Below are positions 1 to 7,513 of a stretch of DNA of 14,920 bases, piece by piece. Under the pieces are notes generated by a model, which ran no database searches, was not told the DNA's origin, and saw nothing but the letters and a program-made list of their open reading frames with translations. Location: contig JAITJT010000131.1 of the NCBI GenBank assembly GCA_031278795.1, positions 1 through 14,920 of the forward strand. Reading direction: 5' to 3'. A program made the translations under genes and the position numbers. The number at the start of each line of letters is the position of its first letter. Positions within the stretch are counted from its first letter, which is position 1. Origin of the DNA: Deltaproteobacteria bacterium (lineage in GTDB: Bacteria > Desulfobacterota > Desulfarculia > Adiutricales > Adiutricaceae).

Positions 1-2
1 GC

Positions 3-170
3 TCGGTCATGGCCTATGAGGGAAGGGTGCGCAGTAGAAGTGGAGATTTGGAAGGCGCTCGCGCCGCCTATGAGAAAGCGCTCGCGCTCTTGGAACCAGT
101 ATCCGGAAACGAGCTAAGGATCACTGAGCTAAGAAAGGAGATGGAAGGGATCACAGCTGCTAGTCCCTGA
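3..170 (+). CDS. C-terminal end of a TPR-repeat protein (partial)
   Basis: The frame starting at base 3 is open from the left edge to a TGA at 168-170 and gives 55 residues. It contains GDLEGARAAYEKALALLEP, which fits the second half of a tetratricopeptide repeat (small residue, A, Y, A-L, terminal P). A short charged helix with two basic-acidic stretches follows before the stop. TPR proteins are helical protein-protein adaptors, often in outer-membrane assembly or biogenesis complexes. The N-terminus lies outside the window, so the specific role cannot be told. It is the only plus-strand gene seen and converges on the qmcA cluster. No clear plus-strand terminator follows the stop. The TPR call rests on one repeat, but the codon content and repeat spacing make coding likely. 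Confidence 0.6.
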   Translation, partial: SVMAYEGRVRSRSGDLEGARAAYEKALALLEPVSGNELRITELRKEMEGITAASP

Positions 171-400
171 GGTAATTTTTAGATTTTTCCTTTCCTTCCA
201 GGAATTATTCATAAACAAATTTTCTTTCGCCTTGTAGTTTATATGACTACACTTCACAGTCGCACAATCCTCGTGTGAATAAAGCATCCAGAGTGGCTTA
301 GTGTTTTAGTGCACCATCTACCTAGATGAACTTCTTACGGCTCCAAGTAGCTCATGATACCTACTTGATTAATTTAAACTACAACAAGCGAAACAAATTG

Positions 401-454
401 CCCTAAAAACTTGCTCCCCTAAAAACTCGCTCCCCTAAAAACTCGCTCCCCTAG
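401..454. repeat. Tandem 16-bp direct repeat, three copies plus a partial fourth
   Basis: Units at 401-416, 417-432 and 433-448 read ccctaaaaactcgctc; the first has a single t-for-c change. A fourth copy breaks off after ccctag at 449-454. The copies abut exactly with no spacer. The unit is not a multiple of 3 and the region is not coding. The role is unknown: it could be slippage-generated sequence or a protein-binding array. Confidence 0.85.
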
Positions 455-512
455 ACGCGAGTGGTTTACAAAGGCCTTGTCAGGCTCATCTTTTAGGTGC
501 TTGCCCTGAGGG

Positions 513-532
513 ATTACTTATCTGTAAGTAAT
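513..532. repeat. Perfect 8-bp inverted repeat with 4-nt loop
   Basis: attactta at 513-520 and taagtaat at 525-532 are exact reverse complements separated by tctg. The stem is AT-rich and is not followed by a T run on either strand, so it is not a typical terminator. It lies near two other short hairpins at 315-328 and 344-367. Confidence 0.6.
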
Positions 533-620
533 AGCTAGTCTCAGATAATTTTATGCAAGCTATCACTCGCTTTCCCCAAAATAAAAGCTACAAGTTTAAG
601 GAACTCCCCTTATATCAGAG

Positions 621-852
621 CTATGTAGCCGCTGGCACCAGGAAGACTGGGGGCGCGTGCGGCGAGCCCGCGTAATTTACCGGAGGCTTAAAATGCTCTC
701 TAATATGTAATGATAAAAGACTACAGAAAGCATAAGAAGTGATCCAAGCCCCGCAAAGGGTTTCAGGGATCCCAAAAATGTTTTCCCACTCTTTAGCGCT
801 TTCTGAAGTAATAAAAAAACCAACCAAAGACTACAAGACTTCCATATACCAT
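621..852 (-). pseudogene. Possible remnant of a small two-helix membrane protein, frameshifted
   Basis: On the minus strand, an ATG at 852 opens MVYGSLVVFGWFF. At a run of seven T (minus strand, about 811-817) the downstream coding-like text continues only in another frame, as ITSESAKEWENIFGIP followed by a hydrophobic stretch GAWITSYAFCSLLSLHI. A one-base deletion in the T run would join them into a protein with two membrane-like segments ending at the stop at 621-623. The last 25 residues are proline-rich and not protein-like, and no ribosome-binding site precedes the ATG. The layout vaguely resembles short membrane subunits of the DUF997/DUF4212 type that accompany sodium-solute symporters, but I cannot show homology. 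Chance open frames remain possible. Confidence 0.25.
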
Positions 853-946
853 AAGCGTATATTTATGTTGTGGCCCTCAAGAGTCCAAATGATACGCACA
901 ATTAACACCCAAGATTCAGTGGGGCTTGAGAGTCAACTATCAAATC

Positions 947-976
947 AAAAAGCCCCCTATAAATCTTATAGGGGGC
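947..976 (-). terminator. Rho-independent terminator, minus strand, likely for qmcA cluster
   Basis: gccccctata (952-961) and tatagggggc (967-976) form a perfect 10-bp stem around a 5-nt loop. On the minus strand this is followed at once by five T (951-947). The stem has a G/C-rich base, as expected. It lies about 170 nt past the qmcA stop, with no gene between, so it most likely ends that transcript. A second tagggggc at 981-988 could compete for pairing. Confidence 0.7.
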
Positions 977-1076
977 GGATTAGGGGGCGCGGTGCTTAAA
1001 AAACGCTCGCGCCAGTGGATAAATTTATGAAAAGGTCTTAGCAAAAAACAAGGTGCAGCTAACTCAGTTCATTGGC

Positions 1077-1109
1077 ATCTTGGCGGTATCTTGGCTACAT
1101 CTTGGCTGG
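1077..1109. repeat. Tandem 11-bp repeat, three copies
   Basis: Units atcttggcggt (1077-1087), atcttggctac (1088-1098) and atcttggctgg (1099-1109) share the first eight bases and abut exactly. The 11-bp period is close to one DNA helical turn. A looser repeat of agctgtc follows at 1114-1130. The array lies between the qmcA stop and its probable terminator, so it would be in the 3' untranslated RNA. Function unknown. Confidence 0.6.
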
Positions 1110-1149
1110 ATCATAGCTGTCTAGCTGTCCTAAACTGTCCGTTTAAGAT

Positions 1150-2106
1150 TTAGGACTCACTGCCAGTTTTAAGCACCGCCTTACCTACACCCACCAGGGC
1201 GGCTAGATCAACCACGTTGGAGGGGATTATCATAGTGTTGTTGGTTTTGGCGAGTTTACCAAACTCCGTCAGGTAGTTCTCCACAATCCTCAGGGCCACG
1301 GCGTCCTTGCCGCCTTGGGCCACGGTGGCCTCTCCCACCCTGCGGATAGCCTCGGCGGTGGCGTTGGCCACCAGGAGTATCTCCTGGGCCTGGCCAGCGG
1401 CCTCGTTTATGACCCTCTGCTTCTCACCTTCCGAGATGTTGATGAGCTTCTGGCGCTCGCCTTCGGCTATGTTAATGTTCGCGAGCTTGTTGCCCTCAGC
1501 CTTGTTGATCATGGCCATCTTCTCGCCCTCGGACTCGGCTATGAGGGCCCTCTTTTCCCGCTCGGCCCTCATCTGCTTTTCCATGGCGTCTTTTATGGAC
1601 TGAGGCGGGGTGATGTTTTTCACCTCATAGCGGTTTATCTTAACCCCCCAGGGGGCGGAGGCCTTGTCGACCGCGCCTATTATCTCGGCGTTGATTGAGT
1701 CCCTCTCCTCGAAGCTCTTGTCCAGTTCCAACTTGCCTATGACGCTCCTCATGGTGGTCTGGGACATCTGGATGGCCGCGAAATGGTAGTTGCTCACGCC
1801 GTAGCTGGCCAGGTGGGGATCCATCACGGTTAGGTACAAAACACCGTCCACCTCGACGGATATGTTGTCCCGGGTAATGCAGATCTGCATGGGCACGTCG
1901 ATTACCTGCTCCTTGAGCGTGTGGCGGTACGCCACACGGTCAAAGAAGGGAATGAGCACGTGAAAGCCCGAAAGCAAGGTGTCCGAGTACTTGCCCAGAC
2001 GTTCCACCACGAAAGCCTCGTTCTGGGGGACGATTCTCACGTAGAGCTGGAACATTATAATTAGAAAAACTGCGACGCCCAGGAGGATAAAAACAAGGGT
2101 ACTCAT
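1150..2106 (-). CDS. qmcA: SPFH/stomatin-family membrane protein, QmcA/paraslipin type
   Basis: The 318-aa product matches the usual length of bacterial QmcA/paraslipins. Residues 3-22 form one N-terminal membrane segment. IVPQNEAFVVERLGKY (25-40) is the hallmark opening of the SPFH (band 7) domain, which runs to about residue 180. Residues 185-245 are a coiled coil built on repeated AEGE/SEGEK units, and the hydrophobic C-terminal tail (290-318) is typical for oligomerising stomatins. In the family these proteins form large ring or cage oligomers that organise membrane microdomains and modulate FtsH-type proteolysis. The ATG start has a GGAG site 5 nt upstream. It is the last gene of a cluster with an NfeD-like partner 105 nt upstream, the conserved pairing for this family (E. 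coli qmcA-ybbJ, same order not implied). Family assignment is firm; the symbol is by similarity. Confidence 0.9.
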   Translation of the reverse strand: MSTLVFILLGVAVFLIIMFQLYVRIVPQNEAFVVERLGKYSDTLLSGFHVLIPFFDRVAYRHTLKEQVIDVPMQICITRDNISVEVDGVLYLTVMDPHLASYGVSNYHFAAIQMSQTTMRSVIGKLELDKSFEERDSINAEIIGAVDKASAPWGVKINRYEVKNITPPQSIKDAMEKQMRAEREKRALIAESEGEKMAMINKAEGNKLANINIAEGERQKLINISEGEKQRVINEAAGQAQEILLVANATAEAIRRVGEATVAQGGKDAVALRIVENYLTEFGKLAKTNNTMIIPSNVVDLAALVGVGKAVLKTGSES

Positions 2107-2140
2107 ACGCTCTCCGGTATGCTTTTATTTTTACATGGAA

Positions 2141-2154
2141 GGGACTTTTGTCCC
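2141..2154. repeat. Short hairpin between nfeD and qmcA
   Basis: gggac (2141-2145) and gtccc (2150-2154) pair around tttt. The hairpin is flanked by direct repeats of catggaag (2134-2141 and 2155-2162). No T run follows on the minus strand, so it is not a terminator. It might affect RNA processing or qmcA expression within the cluster, but the stem is only 5 bp. Confidence 0.3.
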
Positions 2155-2211
2155 ATGGAAGTGTTGATAGATAAGATGGTTTAAAATTTAGAAAACTAAA
2201 AAGAGCATGTT

Positions 2212-2679
2212 TTACTGGTGTGTAAGCGGCTCCACCAGAAAGATTAGATCCTCCATGCCCACAATCCTGGCCCTGTCGCCTTTTTTTAGCTCTATCTTGG
2301 TCCTCGCCTGCCAGCGGGTGCCGTTTAGCTCAATCGTCCCAAGCCTTCCCGGGACGATGTCCTCCAGGACGTCCACCTCCTGGCCCAGATAGCGCTTGGC
2401 TACCATGGGCTCGCTTAGGGAGTCCTTCTTGCTTTGCTTGAGGCCCGCGAAAAACTTGATGACATGCTTCCGCAACACTATGAGGAAGACGATGGACGAG
2501 ACGGAGAAGAGCGCCCACTGGGCCCAGTGGGGGATGTCCACAAAGGCCAATACCAAAAGAACCAGCCAGGCCCCCAGGCCAAAAAAGAGGGCGACGATGC
2601 CGGGGGTCAAAACCTCTATTATCAAAAGGGCAAGACCCAGGACAAACCAGAAGGCCAGATTGTTTCCAAAGATCTCCAC
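2212..2679 (-). CDS. NfeD-like membrane protein (short form), stomatin partner
   Basis: The 155-aa protein has three close hydrophobic helices at about 8-26, 28-48 and 53-70, a short basic connector, and a soluble C-terminal domain from about 95 to 150. That domain has the OB-fold signature of the family: GQEVDVLEDI, then GTIELNGTRWQAR, then KKGDRARIVG. Short NfeD proteins lack the ClpP-like protease domain of long forms, so no proteolysis is expected. They sit in the membrane beside SPFH/stomatin partners, and qmcA lies directly downstream. The GTG start is supported by gggag 6 nt upstream; it follows the flavoprotein stop by 50 nt. Reading as a YbbJ-type protein is confident; the molecular role of the family remains poorly known. 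Confidence 0.88.
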   Translation of the reverse strand: MEIFGNNLAFWFVLGLALLIIEVLTPGIVALFFGLGAWLVLLVLAFVDIPHWAQWALFSVSSIVFLIVLRKHVIKFFAGLKQSKKDSLSEPMVAKRYLGQEVDVLEDIVPGRLGTIELNGTRWQARTKIELKKGDRARIVGMEDLIFLVEPLTHQ

Positions 2680-2729
2680 TTGTTACTCCCTTGGGGGTCT
2701 ATCTTAAAAAAAAATTGTTTTCTTCCACG

Positions 2730-3302
2730 CTAGCCTCTCAGCTTGTTGATGAGCCAGGCCATATTAGCGCCAAGCACCCGCATGGTCTCCTCGGCCTCGC
2801 GGTCCTCGCGGATCTTTCCAGATTCCCTCGCTACCCCCAGATTCCAGTAGCGCGAGCCCACGGTTATCATCTGGTTAATGCCGAAGAAGTGGTTGATGGA
2901 GTCGTAGGTGTGCACATGACCCGCCCTTCTGGCCACCACCACCGCGGCCCCGGGCTTTCTATTCAAAAGAGAGCCATGATGCAAGGACACATAGCCCAGG
3001 CGGTCGATAACGGCCTTAAGCTCTGGGGTTAAATCGGCGAAATACACCGGAGAGGCTAGTATTAGCGCTTCCGCGGCTATAGCCTTCTCGATGAGCTCGT
3101 TCATAAAGTCTTTCTGAACGCAGCGGGGCTGGTCCTGATGGGCGCAGGCCAGACATGCCTTGCAGCCCAAAACCGGCTTTCCTCCCACCTGATAGACCTC
3201 AGTTGGGATTCCCTCCTTTTCAATCTCCTCCAGGCACCAACCCAACATGATTTGGGTGTTGCCATTGGGGCGAGGACTCCCGTTGACGGCGAGTACTGTC
3301 AT
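2730..3302 (-). CDS. NADPH-dependent FMN reductase / iron-sulfur flavoprotein family
   Basis: The 190-aa product is a flavodoxin-fold protein. GSPRPNGNT (8-16) is the FMN-phosphate loop, and SPVYFADLTPELKAVIDR (84-101) is the second conserved FMN contact and dimer region. Cysteines 47, 50, 53 and 61 give the spacing C-x2-C-x2-C-x7-C, which fits the compact motif (C-x2-C-x2-C-x4-7-C) that binds a 4Fe-4S cluster in archaeal and bacterial iron-sulfur flavoproteins (Isf). Such proteins pass electrons between ferredoxin-like donors and FMN and help remove oxygen or peroxide in anaerobes. The ATG has gggag 6 nt upstream. It opens a cluster with nfeD 50 nt downstream; a functional link to the stomatin pair is not obvious. 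No clear promoter was found upstream. A simple flavin or quinone reductase without a cluster is the alternative. Confidence 0.85.
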   Translation of the reverse strand: MTVLAVNGSPRPNGNTQIMLGWCLEEIEKEGIPTEVYQVGGKPVLGCKACLACAHQDQPRCVQKDFMNELIEKAIAAEALILASPVYFADLTPELKAVIDRLGYVSLHHGSLLNRKPGAAVVVARRAGHVHTYDSINHFFGINQMITVGSRYWNLGVARESGKIREDREAEETMRVLGANMAWLINKLRG

Positions 3303-3683
3303 TTTTTTCTCCCACAGATTATGAGTTCTTTTCTTGCTAAAGAATTGTTTTTTCTAAAAATTCATAACAAGCTTGGAAAAATCATTTATAAATTTGAAAC
3401 CTGGGTTCAAGGGCTTTACTAAGGGCATTCTCTAGGTGATTCCGGCAACACCCAAACAAAACACGCACAAAAAAAACACAAAAAAATGTAAATAAGTTTT
3501 GAAATTGGCCTTCATTTTAGGGCTAAGAAAGTAATAGGCCTAATAAAACGGCCAAGAAAGTTTTCTCTTTACATTAAATGATTTAGGTAAAATGATAAAC
3601 ATGGCTTAAATAGCTAAGAATTTAAGGCAAAGTGAGGGAAACCCAGGTGAAATCATCTATCGCTTACGGCTAATGCCAAAATT
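3303..3683. other. AT-rich spacer between the flavoprotein and PBP genes
   Basis: No gene or RNA gene seen. It must hold the flavoprotein promoter (minus strand), but I find no well-spaced -35/-10 pair; ttgaac with tataaa about 14 nt later (near 3385-3410) is too close for a good call. A purine-poor minus-strand stretch with long T runs (about 3463-3487) lies downstream of the PBP gene, and a weak ggcc hairpin lies near 3538-3554. The region may include the 3' end of the serS-PBP transcript, but no classical terminator is visible. Confidence 0.5.
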
Positions 3684-3687
3684 TCAC
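3647..3687. repeat. Inverted repeat overlapping the PBP stop codon
   Basis: gtgaaat (3647-3653) is the exact reverse complement of atttcac (3681-3687). It extends to 9 bp with one G-T pair, over a 27-nt loop. The right arm includes the PBP stop (3684-3686). No T run follows on the minus strand, so it is at best an RNA 3'-end structure. Confidence 0.3.
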
Positions 3688-6206
3688 TTAACCTTTTCCT
3701 TATAATAGCTTAGAACAGCTCTACGGACAAGCTCCTGGGAAGATGTCCTGGTGCGGCCGTTGTGGACGATGACCGCCGCTATGGCCAAGGGCCTGGACAT
3801 GGCGCCGTCTTGGTCCTTTATCCTGGAAAGGGCCACGAACCAGTCCACCGAGTTACCGTCAGTGTCGTTTATGGTGCCGCTCTTGCCGCCAAGGTCAAGG
3901 TGCTTAAGCACCTTGTGGGTTTCAGCGTCATAGAAGCGCTTTCTTCCGGTGCCTTCATATACGGCGGCTTTGAGAAGCTCCCAGAGCTCAAGGGCGGTGC
4001 CCTGGCTCATGACCTCGCCTAGGGCCTTGGGGGCTCCCTGGTAGAGGAGCTTGTAACTACCATCCGAGACCTCCTCCACAAAGTAAGGCTCCATAATCTT
4101 TCCGCCGTTGTACACGGATGCCACTACCATGGCCGCGTGGAGGGGTGAGACCTTGGTGGTGCGGTTGTAGCCGGAGGCGAGTCCCGCCAACATGAAGGAG
4201 TCCTCCCTGTCCTCTAGGACAAAGCTGGAGGGAGTCACCTCCATCTCAAAGAGGATGGGGCTATTGAAGCGGAAGGACTCGGCAGCCTCCTTTAGGGCAT
4301 CGGGGCCTAAGGTGTAGATGCCAAGCTTCCCAAAGACCGAGTTTATGCTGTGGGCGAAACTATCCTTGAGGCTGGACTTGTGTCTCCCCACATCCGGCTC
4401 TTTGACCACGTTTCCCTTGTAGAGAGTATGCCTTCCCCCGTCAAAGAGCACGTAGGAGTCCCTGGTGTAGTTGTTGCGCTCAATGGCGGCCGCCGCGGTT
4501 ATTATCTTAAAAACTGATGCCGCCGGAAAACTGCCGGATACCGCCGGGTTCAACTTGGATCTGCTTCCAGAGCCGGCCATGGCCAAGACCCTACCGTCTA
4601 GGGGGTCTATCACCACCAGGGCGGCGTCCAAGGAACCAGCGCTCTTTACCCATTTTTCAGCCTCCGCCTGAAGCTCTTTATCAAAGGTGGTCTTTATATG
4701 AAGAAGGGCCCCATTAGTTGGCTCATGGAGCTCCAAGTATCCTGATTCCAGGCCGCTTAGCCTCTCTTGGCCCAAAAACCCGGCCAGTATCTCCTTATCC
4801 AGGGGACTCCCCGGGGTGTAGCCTATTACTTTAACTATTCTGGGGCCATCAGAACTTAAGGGGAGAGAGATATCCCCAGAGCTCTCATAGTCAGGTTCCA
4901 TTTCCGGCCCAAACACGGCCTCACCTGCCTGAGAGGCGTTTAGCTCCTCTCCTTCCAACAAGTACTTGTTATCCCCTCCCCCAAAGGCCTCCTCACTCTC
5001 CTCCTCCTCTTCCATCCCTAAAACGCCCTCTAACTTATAATCATCCGATAAGTTCTGGGCGCTTTGGCCTTCTTCACTCTTAGCCTGATCAGATAGGTTA
5101 TCCCCGGGCACGTAGTCCACGGTCCTCACCACCTGCAGGGGATCTCTTCCGGAATTATCCTCTTTTCCTAAATTTTCCTCATCTATCTTAGAGGCGCTAC
5201 TTAGCTTTCTGGGGGAATCTTTCCCCACTATACTCTCTTTGTTTTGTGAAAAAAGAGAATCAGAGCTAAGCATCACGGCATCAGTTAGCCAAGATGAGCT
5301 TTTAGCGGCCTTGGTGGATAAAGATTCTAGAGAGGCAATCTGGACGGTTTTCCCGAGAGACCCTTCCACGGTGAAGGGGGCTTGGGGAAGGGATTTCACT
5401 TTGTCGCTGGAGAGAGCCGCGGAAACGGCTGGGGCGCTGTGCGTGCTTAGACCCTTGTCTTTTGGAGGAGCGTTTGCTGAGGCTAGTTCCGCAGTATTTT
5501 GCGTAGAAGAGGCTTTTTCTAGCACTTCTCCTTTTGCCGCCCTGACGCTTGTCTCCTTAGAGCTAGGGCCCTCAATTGGGCCGGAGGCGTGCACTTCCTC
5601 ATTTTGCGCCAAATCATAACTAAAACCCACCTCAGTGGTCTGGGCCACATTTGGCGCGAAAATGGAGGTGGCCAGTACATCGGACGGGCCTTGGCTCGCC
5701 CGATGGGCTGAAAATAAGACCACCAAAAGAAGAACCACACAAGGGATAAAAAGCTTTTTTTTAAGTGATGGTTTGAAGCTTCTTTTAGATACAAGCGGAG
5801 AGGCATTCCTCAAGGTTTTGGGACGTATCTTTTGGGGGAGAGGGCTTTTATTTAGGTACTTGATGAAGGAGTCCGGGTCTTTTATCTTGAGGAGCCTCTT
5901 TAGGGTGGAAAGGATGAGATTTATACCCGAGTTTCTGCGGTTGGGGCAGAAGTTACGCGAGGGGCTTGTGCCGTGGAGAGCGCCACTTCCCATCATGGAG
6001 GCGGGACGCAGATCCAGATTACTCTCCTCGAAGGAACCAGGGGTATCCAGAATGGACAAGTCGAAGGAGCTCCAGTCCTTGGCCGTTAGGCCAAGGACAA
6101 AGTCCAACCCAAAGTCACCGCTCGTAGAGTCCGGCACCCGGAGGCCCTCTTTGAAGGACTGGGCGAAATCGTCGCCTTGATCCCAGGAAAACACGGTCTT
6201 CCCCAC
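3684..6206 (-). CDS. Penicillin-binding protein transpeptidase with long disordered N-terminal region
   Basis: The chosen start gives 840 residues. The C-terminal domain (about 495-835) is a penicillin-binding transpeptidase: it opens with TTFDKELQAEAEKWV and VVIDPLDGRVLAMAGSGS, has the nucleophile motif SVFK (S564, K567), SIN (S620-N622) and KSGT (K775-G777), then DWFVAL. It would cross-link peptidoglycan stem peptides in the periplasm. No glycosyltransferase domain and no recognisable class B dimerisation domain are present. Residues 1-150 are a cytoplasmic tail, 151-167 a single membrane helix after a lysine cluster, and about 170-480 a Ser/Ala/Glu-rich disordered linker with a glutamate run near 399-406. 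The longer frame starts at GTG 6221 without a Shine-Dalgarno; the GTG at 6206 has ggagg (6216-6212) 5 nt upstream and is preferred. It follows serS by 32 nt and is probably co-transcribed. Confidence 0.85.
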   Translation of the reverse strand: MGKTVFSWDQGDDFAQSFKEGLRVPDSTSGDFGLDFVLGLTAKDWSSFDLSILDTPGSFEESNLDLRPASMMGSGALHGTSPSRNFCPNRRNSGINLILSTLKRLLKIKDPDSFIKYLNKSPLPQKIRPKTLRNASPLVSKRSFKPSLKKKLFIPCVVLLLVVLFSAHRASQGPSDVLATSIFAPNVAQTTEVGFSYDLAQNEEVHASGPIEGPSSKETSVRAAKGEVLEKASSTQNTAELASANAPPKDKGLSTHSAPAVSAALSSDKVKSLPQAPFTVEGSLGKTVQIASLESLSTKAAKSSSWLTDAVMLSSDSLFSQNKESIVGKDSPRKLSSASKIDEENLGKEDNSGRDPLQVVRTVDYVPGDNLSDQAKSEEGQSAQNLSDDYKLEGVLGMEEEEESEEAFGGGDNKYLLEGEELNASQAGEAVFGPEMEPDYESSGDISLPLSSDGPRIVKVIGYTPGSPLDKEILAGFLGQERLSGLESGYLELHEPTNGALLHIKTTFDKELQAEAEKWVKSAGSLDAALVVIDPLDGRVLAMAGSGSRSKLNPAVSGSFPAASVFKIITAAAAIERNNYTRDSYVLFDGGRHTLYKGNVVKEPDVGRHKSSLKDSFAHSINSVFGKLGIYTLGPDALKEAAESFRFNSPILFEMEVTPSSFVLEDREDSFMLAGLASGYNRTTKVSPLHAAMVVASVYNGGKIMEPYFVEEVSDGSYKLLYQGAPKALGEVMSQGTALELWELLKAAVYEGTGRKRFYDAETHKVLKHLDLGGKSGTINDTDGNSVDWFVALSRIKDQDGAMSRPLAIAAVIVHNGRTRTSSQELVRRAVLSYYKEKVK

Positions 6207-6218
6207 TAAATCCTCCCT
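6207..6218 (-). promoter_or_regulatory. Ribosome-binding site that sets the PBP start
   Basis: On the minus strand agggagga runs from 6218 to 6211, with its ggagg core at 6216-6212, 5 nt before GTG at 6206. The upstream GTG at 6221 has only aattaa in front. The strong site therefore argues for translation from 6206, making the protein five residues shorter than the maximal frame. Confidence 0.6.
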
Positions 6219-6238
6219 CACTTAATTTAAAAAATCAC

Positions 6239-7513
6239 CTAAGTCTTGGGTCTTAAAACTTTTTCTCCCACATAGGGCACAAGCGCCTTGGGAATGGTTA
6301 CTGTTCCATCTTCCTCTTGAAAGTTTTCCAGGATAGCTGCCAGTGTCCTTCCCACGGCAAGCCCGGAGCCGTTTAGGGTATGCACCAGGGAATTTTTTTC
6401 GCCTTTCTTCTTGTACCTTATGCCAGCCCGCCTGGCCTGGAAGTCTGTGAAGCAGGAACAGCTGGATATCTCCCTAAAGAGCCCGGCCCCGGGTAGCCAG
6501 ACCTCCAGGTCATAGGTCTTGGTGGAGGAGAAGCCCAAGTCGCCCGCTGCCAGAAGCACCACGCGGTAAGGAAGCTCCAGCTCCTGAAGCACACTCTCAG
6601 CGTCTCTTAAGAGCCTCTCCAGGTCCTCCTCGGACTCCTCTGGTTTGGAAAACTTCACCAGTTCGACCTTGTCGAACTGGTGCATGCGGATGAGACCCCG
6701 GGTGTCGCGGCCCGCCGCCCCGGCCTCGGAGCGGAAACACGGAGTGTAGGCCGTAAGCGAGATAGGCAGGGCCTCATAGTCCAAAACCTCGTCTTGGTAG
6801 AGGTTGGTCACGGGCACCTCGGCCGTGGGTATGAGCCAGAGGTCGTGGTTTTCTAGCTTGAAGAGGTCTTGGTGAAATTTAGGGAGCTGGCCCGTCCCGA
6901 AAAGGGCCTTGGAGTTTACCATGGCCGGAGGCCAGCACTCGGTGTAGCCATGCTTGCTGGTATGTAAATCCAGCATGAAGCTTATTATGGCGCGGTTTAG
7001 TTTAGATAGGGCTCCAAAGAGGGTCACAAACCTGGCCCCGGCAATCTTTACTGCCCTAGGAAAATCCATGAGCCCCATGGATTCGCCTATCTCCCAATGA
7101 TTCTTGGCCTTGAAGGAAAAATCCCTAATCGTACCTCCCCTTCTAATCTCTAGGTTGTCTTTTTCAGTGCCCTCAGGGACACTAGGATGCACAAGATTTG
7201 GTATGTTTTTGAGGATTTTATTCTCCTCATCCTCCACCTGGGCAATTTCCGGCTCCATGGACTTGGCTCGGGAGGATATTTCCTTAAGTGAACTGATGAG
7301 GCTGTCAGGCAACTCGTTTTTCTTTTTCAAGGCGCTTATCTCGTCATTGGCCTTGTTTCTCTGGCTTAAGAGCCCCTCATATACCCGTAAAAGGTCCCTC
7401 CTCTTGGAATCCAGCTCCAAAAAGCCGTCCATGATGGAGGGATCCAGGTTCCTCTTCTTCAGGGTCTCGATTATTAGGGGTATATTTTCCCTGACAAACT
7501 TTAAATCATGCAT
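6239..7513 (-). CDS. serS: Seryl-tRNA synthetase
   Basis: The 424-aa length is standard for bacterial SerRS, which charges tRNA-Ser (and tRNA-Sec) in the cytoplasm. Residues 1-110 form the long antiparallel coiled-coil arm that grips the tRNA extra arm. The class II core follows: PTAEVPVTN at 229-237 (serine recognition), motif 2 around [15 protein letters not shown] at 259-273 with HQFDKVEL at 278-285, and motif 3 [17 protein letters not shown] at 381-397 carrying the ATP-binding arginine. All expected motifs are intact. The start is ATG 7513; the GGAG at 7529-7526 is a slightly distant 12 nt. An extended -10 promoter lies about 50 nt upstream. The downstream PBP gene is separated by 32 nt, suggesting a two-gene transcript. 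Confidence 0.97.
   Translation of the reverse strand: MHDLKFVRENIPLIIETLKKRNLDPSIMDGFLELDSKRRDLLRVYEGLLSQRNKANDEISALKKKNELPDSLISSLKEISSRAKSMEPEIAQVEDEENKILKNIPNLVHPSVPEGTEKDNLEIRRGGTIRDFSFKAKNHWEIGESMGLMDFPRAVKIAGARFVTLFGALSKLNRAIISFMLDLHTSKHGYTECWPPAMVNSKALFGTGQLPKFHQDLFKLENHDLWLIPTAEVPVTNLYQDEVLDYEALPISLTAYTPCFRSEAGAAGRDTRGLIRMHQFDKVELVKFSKPEESEEDLERLLRDAESVLQELELPYRVVLLAAGDLGFSSTKTYDLEVWLPGAGLFREISSCSCFTDFQARRAGIRYKKKGEKNSLVHTLNGSGLAVGRTLAAILENFQEEDGTVTIPKALVPYVGEKVLRPKT

Larger units (their letters stand above)
171..1149. other. Intergenic stretch of about 1 kb with repeats and hairpins, no intact gene
   Basis: No frame here looks like an intact gene. Visible structure: a 6-bp inverted repeat at 315-320/323-328; a 7-bp one at 344-350/361-367; three tandem 16-bp units at 401-448; an 8-bp hairpin at 513-520/525-532; a possible decayed reading frame at 621-852 on the minus strand; a minus-strand terminator at 947-976; and three 11-bp tandem units at 1077-1109. 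No tRNA or rRNA was recognised. It separates convergent genes, so no promoter is needed here for either neighbour. Confidence 0.6.

Noticed and set aside
401..454. CRISPR array
   Set aside because: The 16-bp units abut with no unique spacers and there are no cas genes.
1013..1022. Single DnaA-box-like site (agtggataa)
   Set aside because: One site with a mismatch, no cluster and no replication genes nearby; not evidence for an origin.
3385..3410. Promoter ttgaac/tataaa for the flavoprotein gene
   Set aside because: Spacing of about 14 nt is too short for a standard promoter and no extended -10 is present.
5239..5806. Other open frames over the PBP linker (plus-strand 126 aa, minus-strand 95 aa)
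   Set aside because: Low-complexity Ser/Ala/Glu coding sequence often leaves alternative frames open; neither has a start signal or protein-like pattern.
5635..6180. 181-aa open frame on the plus strand
   Set aside because: It lies wholly antisense to the PBP tail and membrane segment, has no ribosome-binding site and no recognisable motif. The minus-strand frame carries the transpeptidase.
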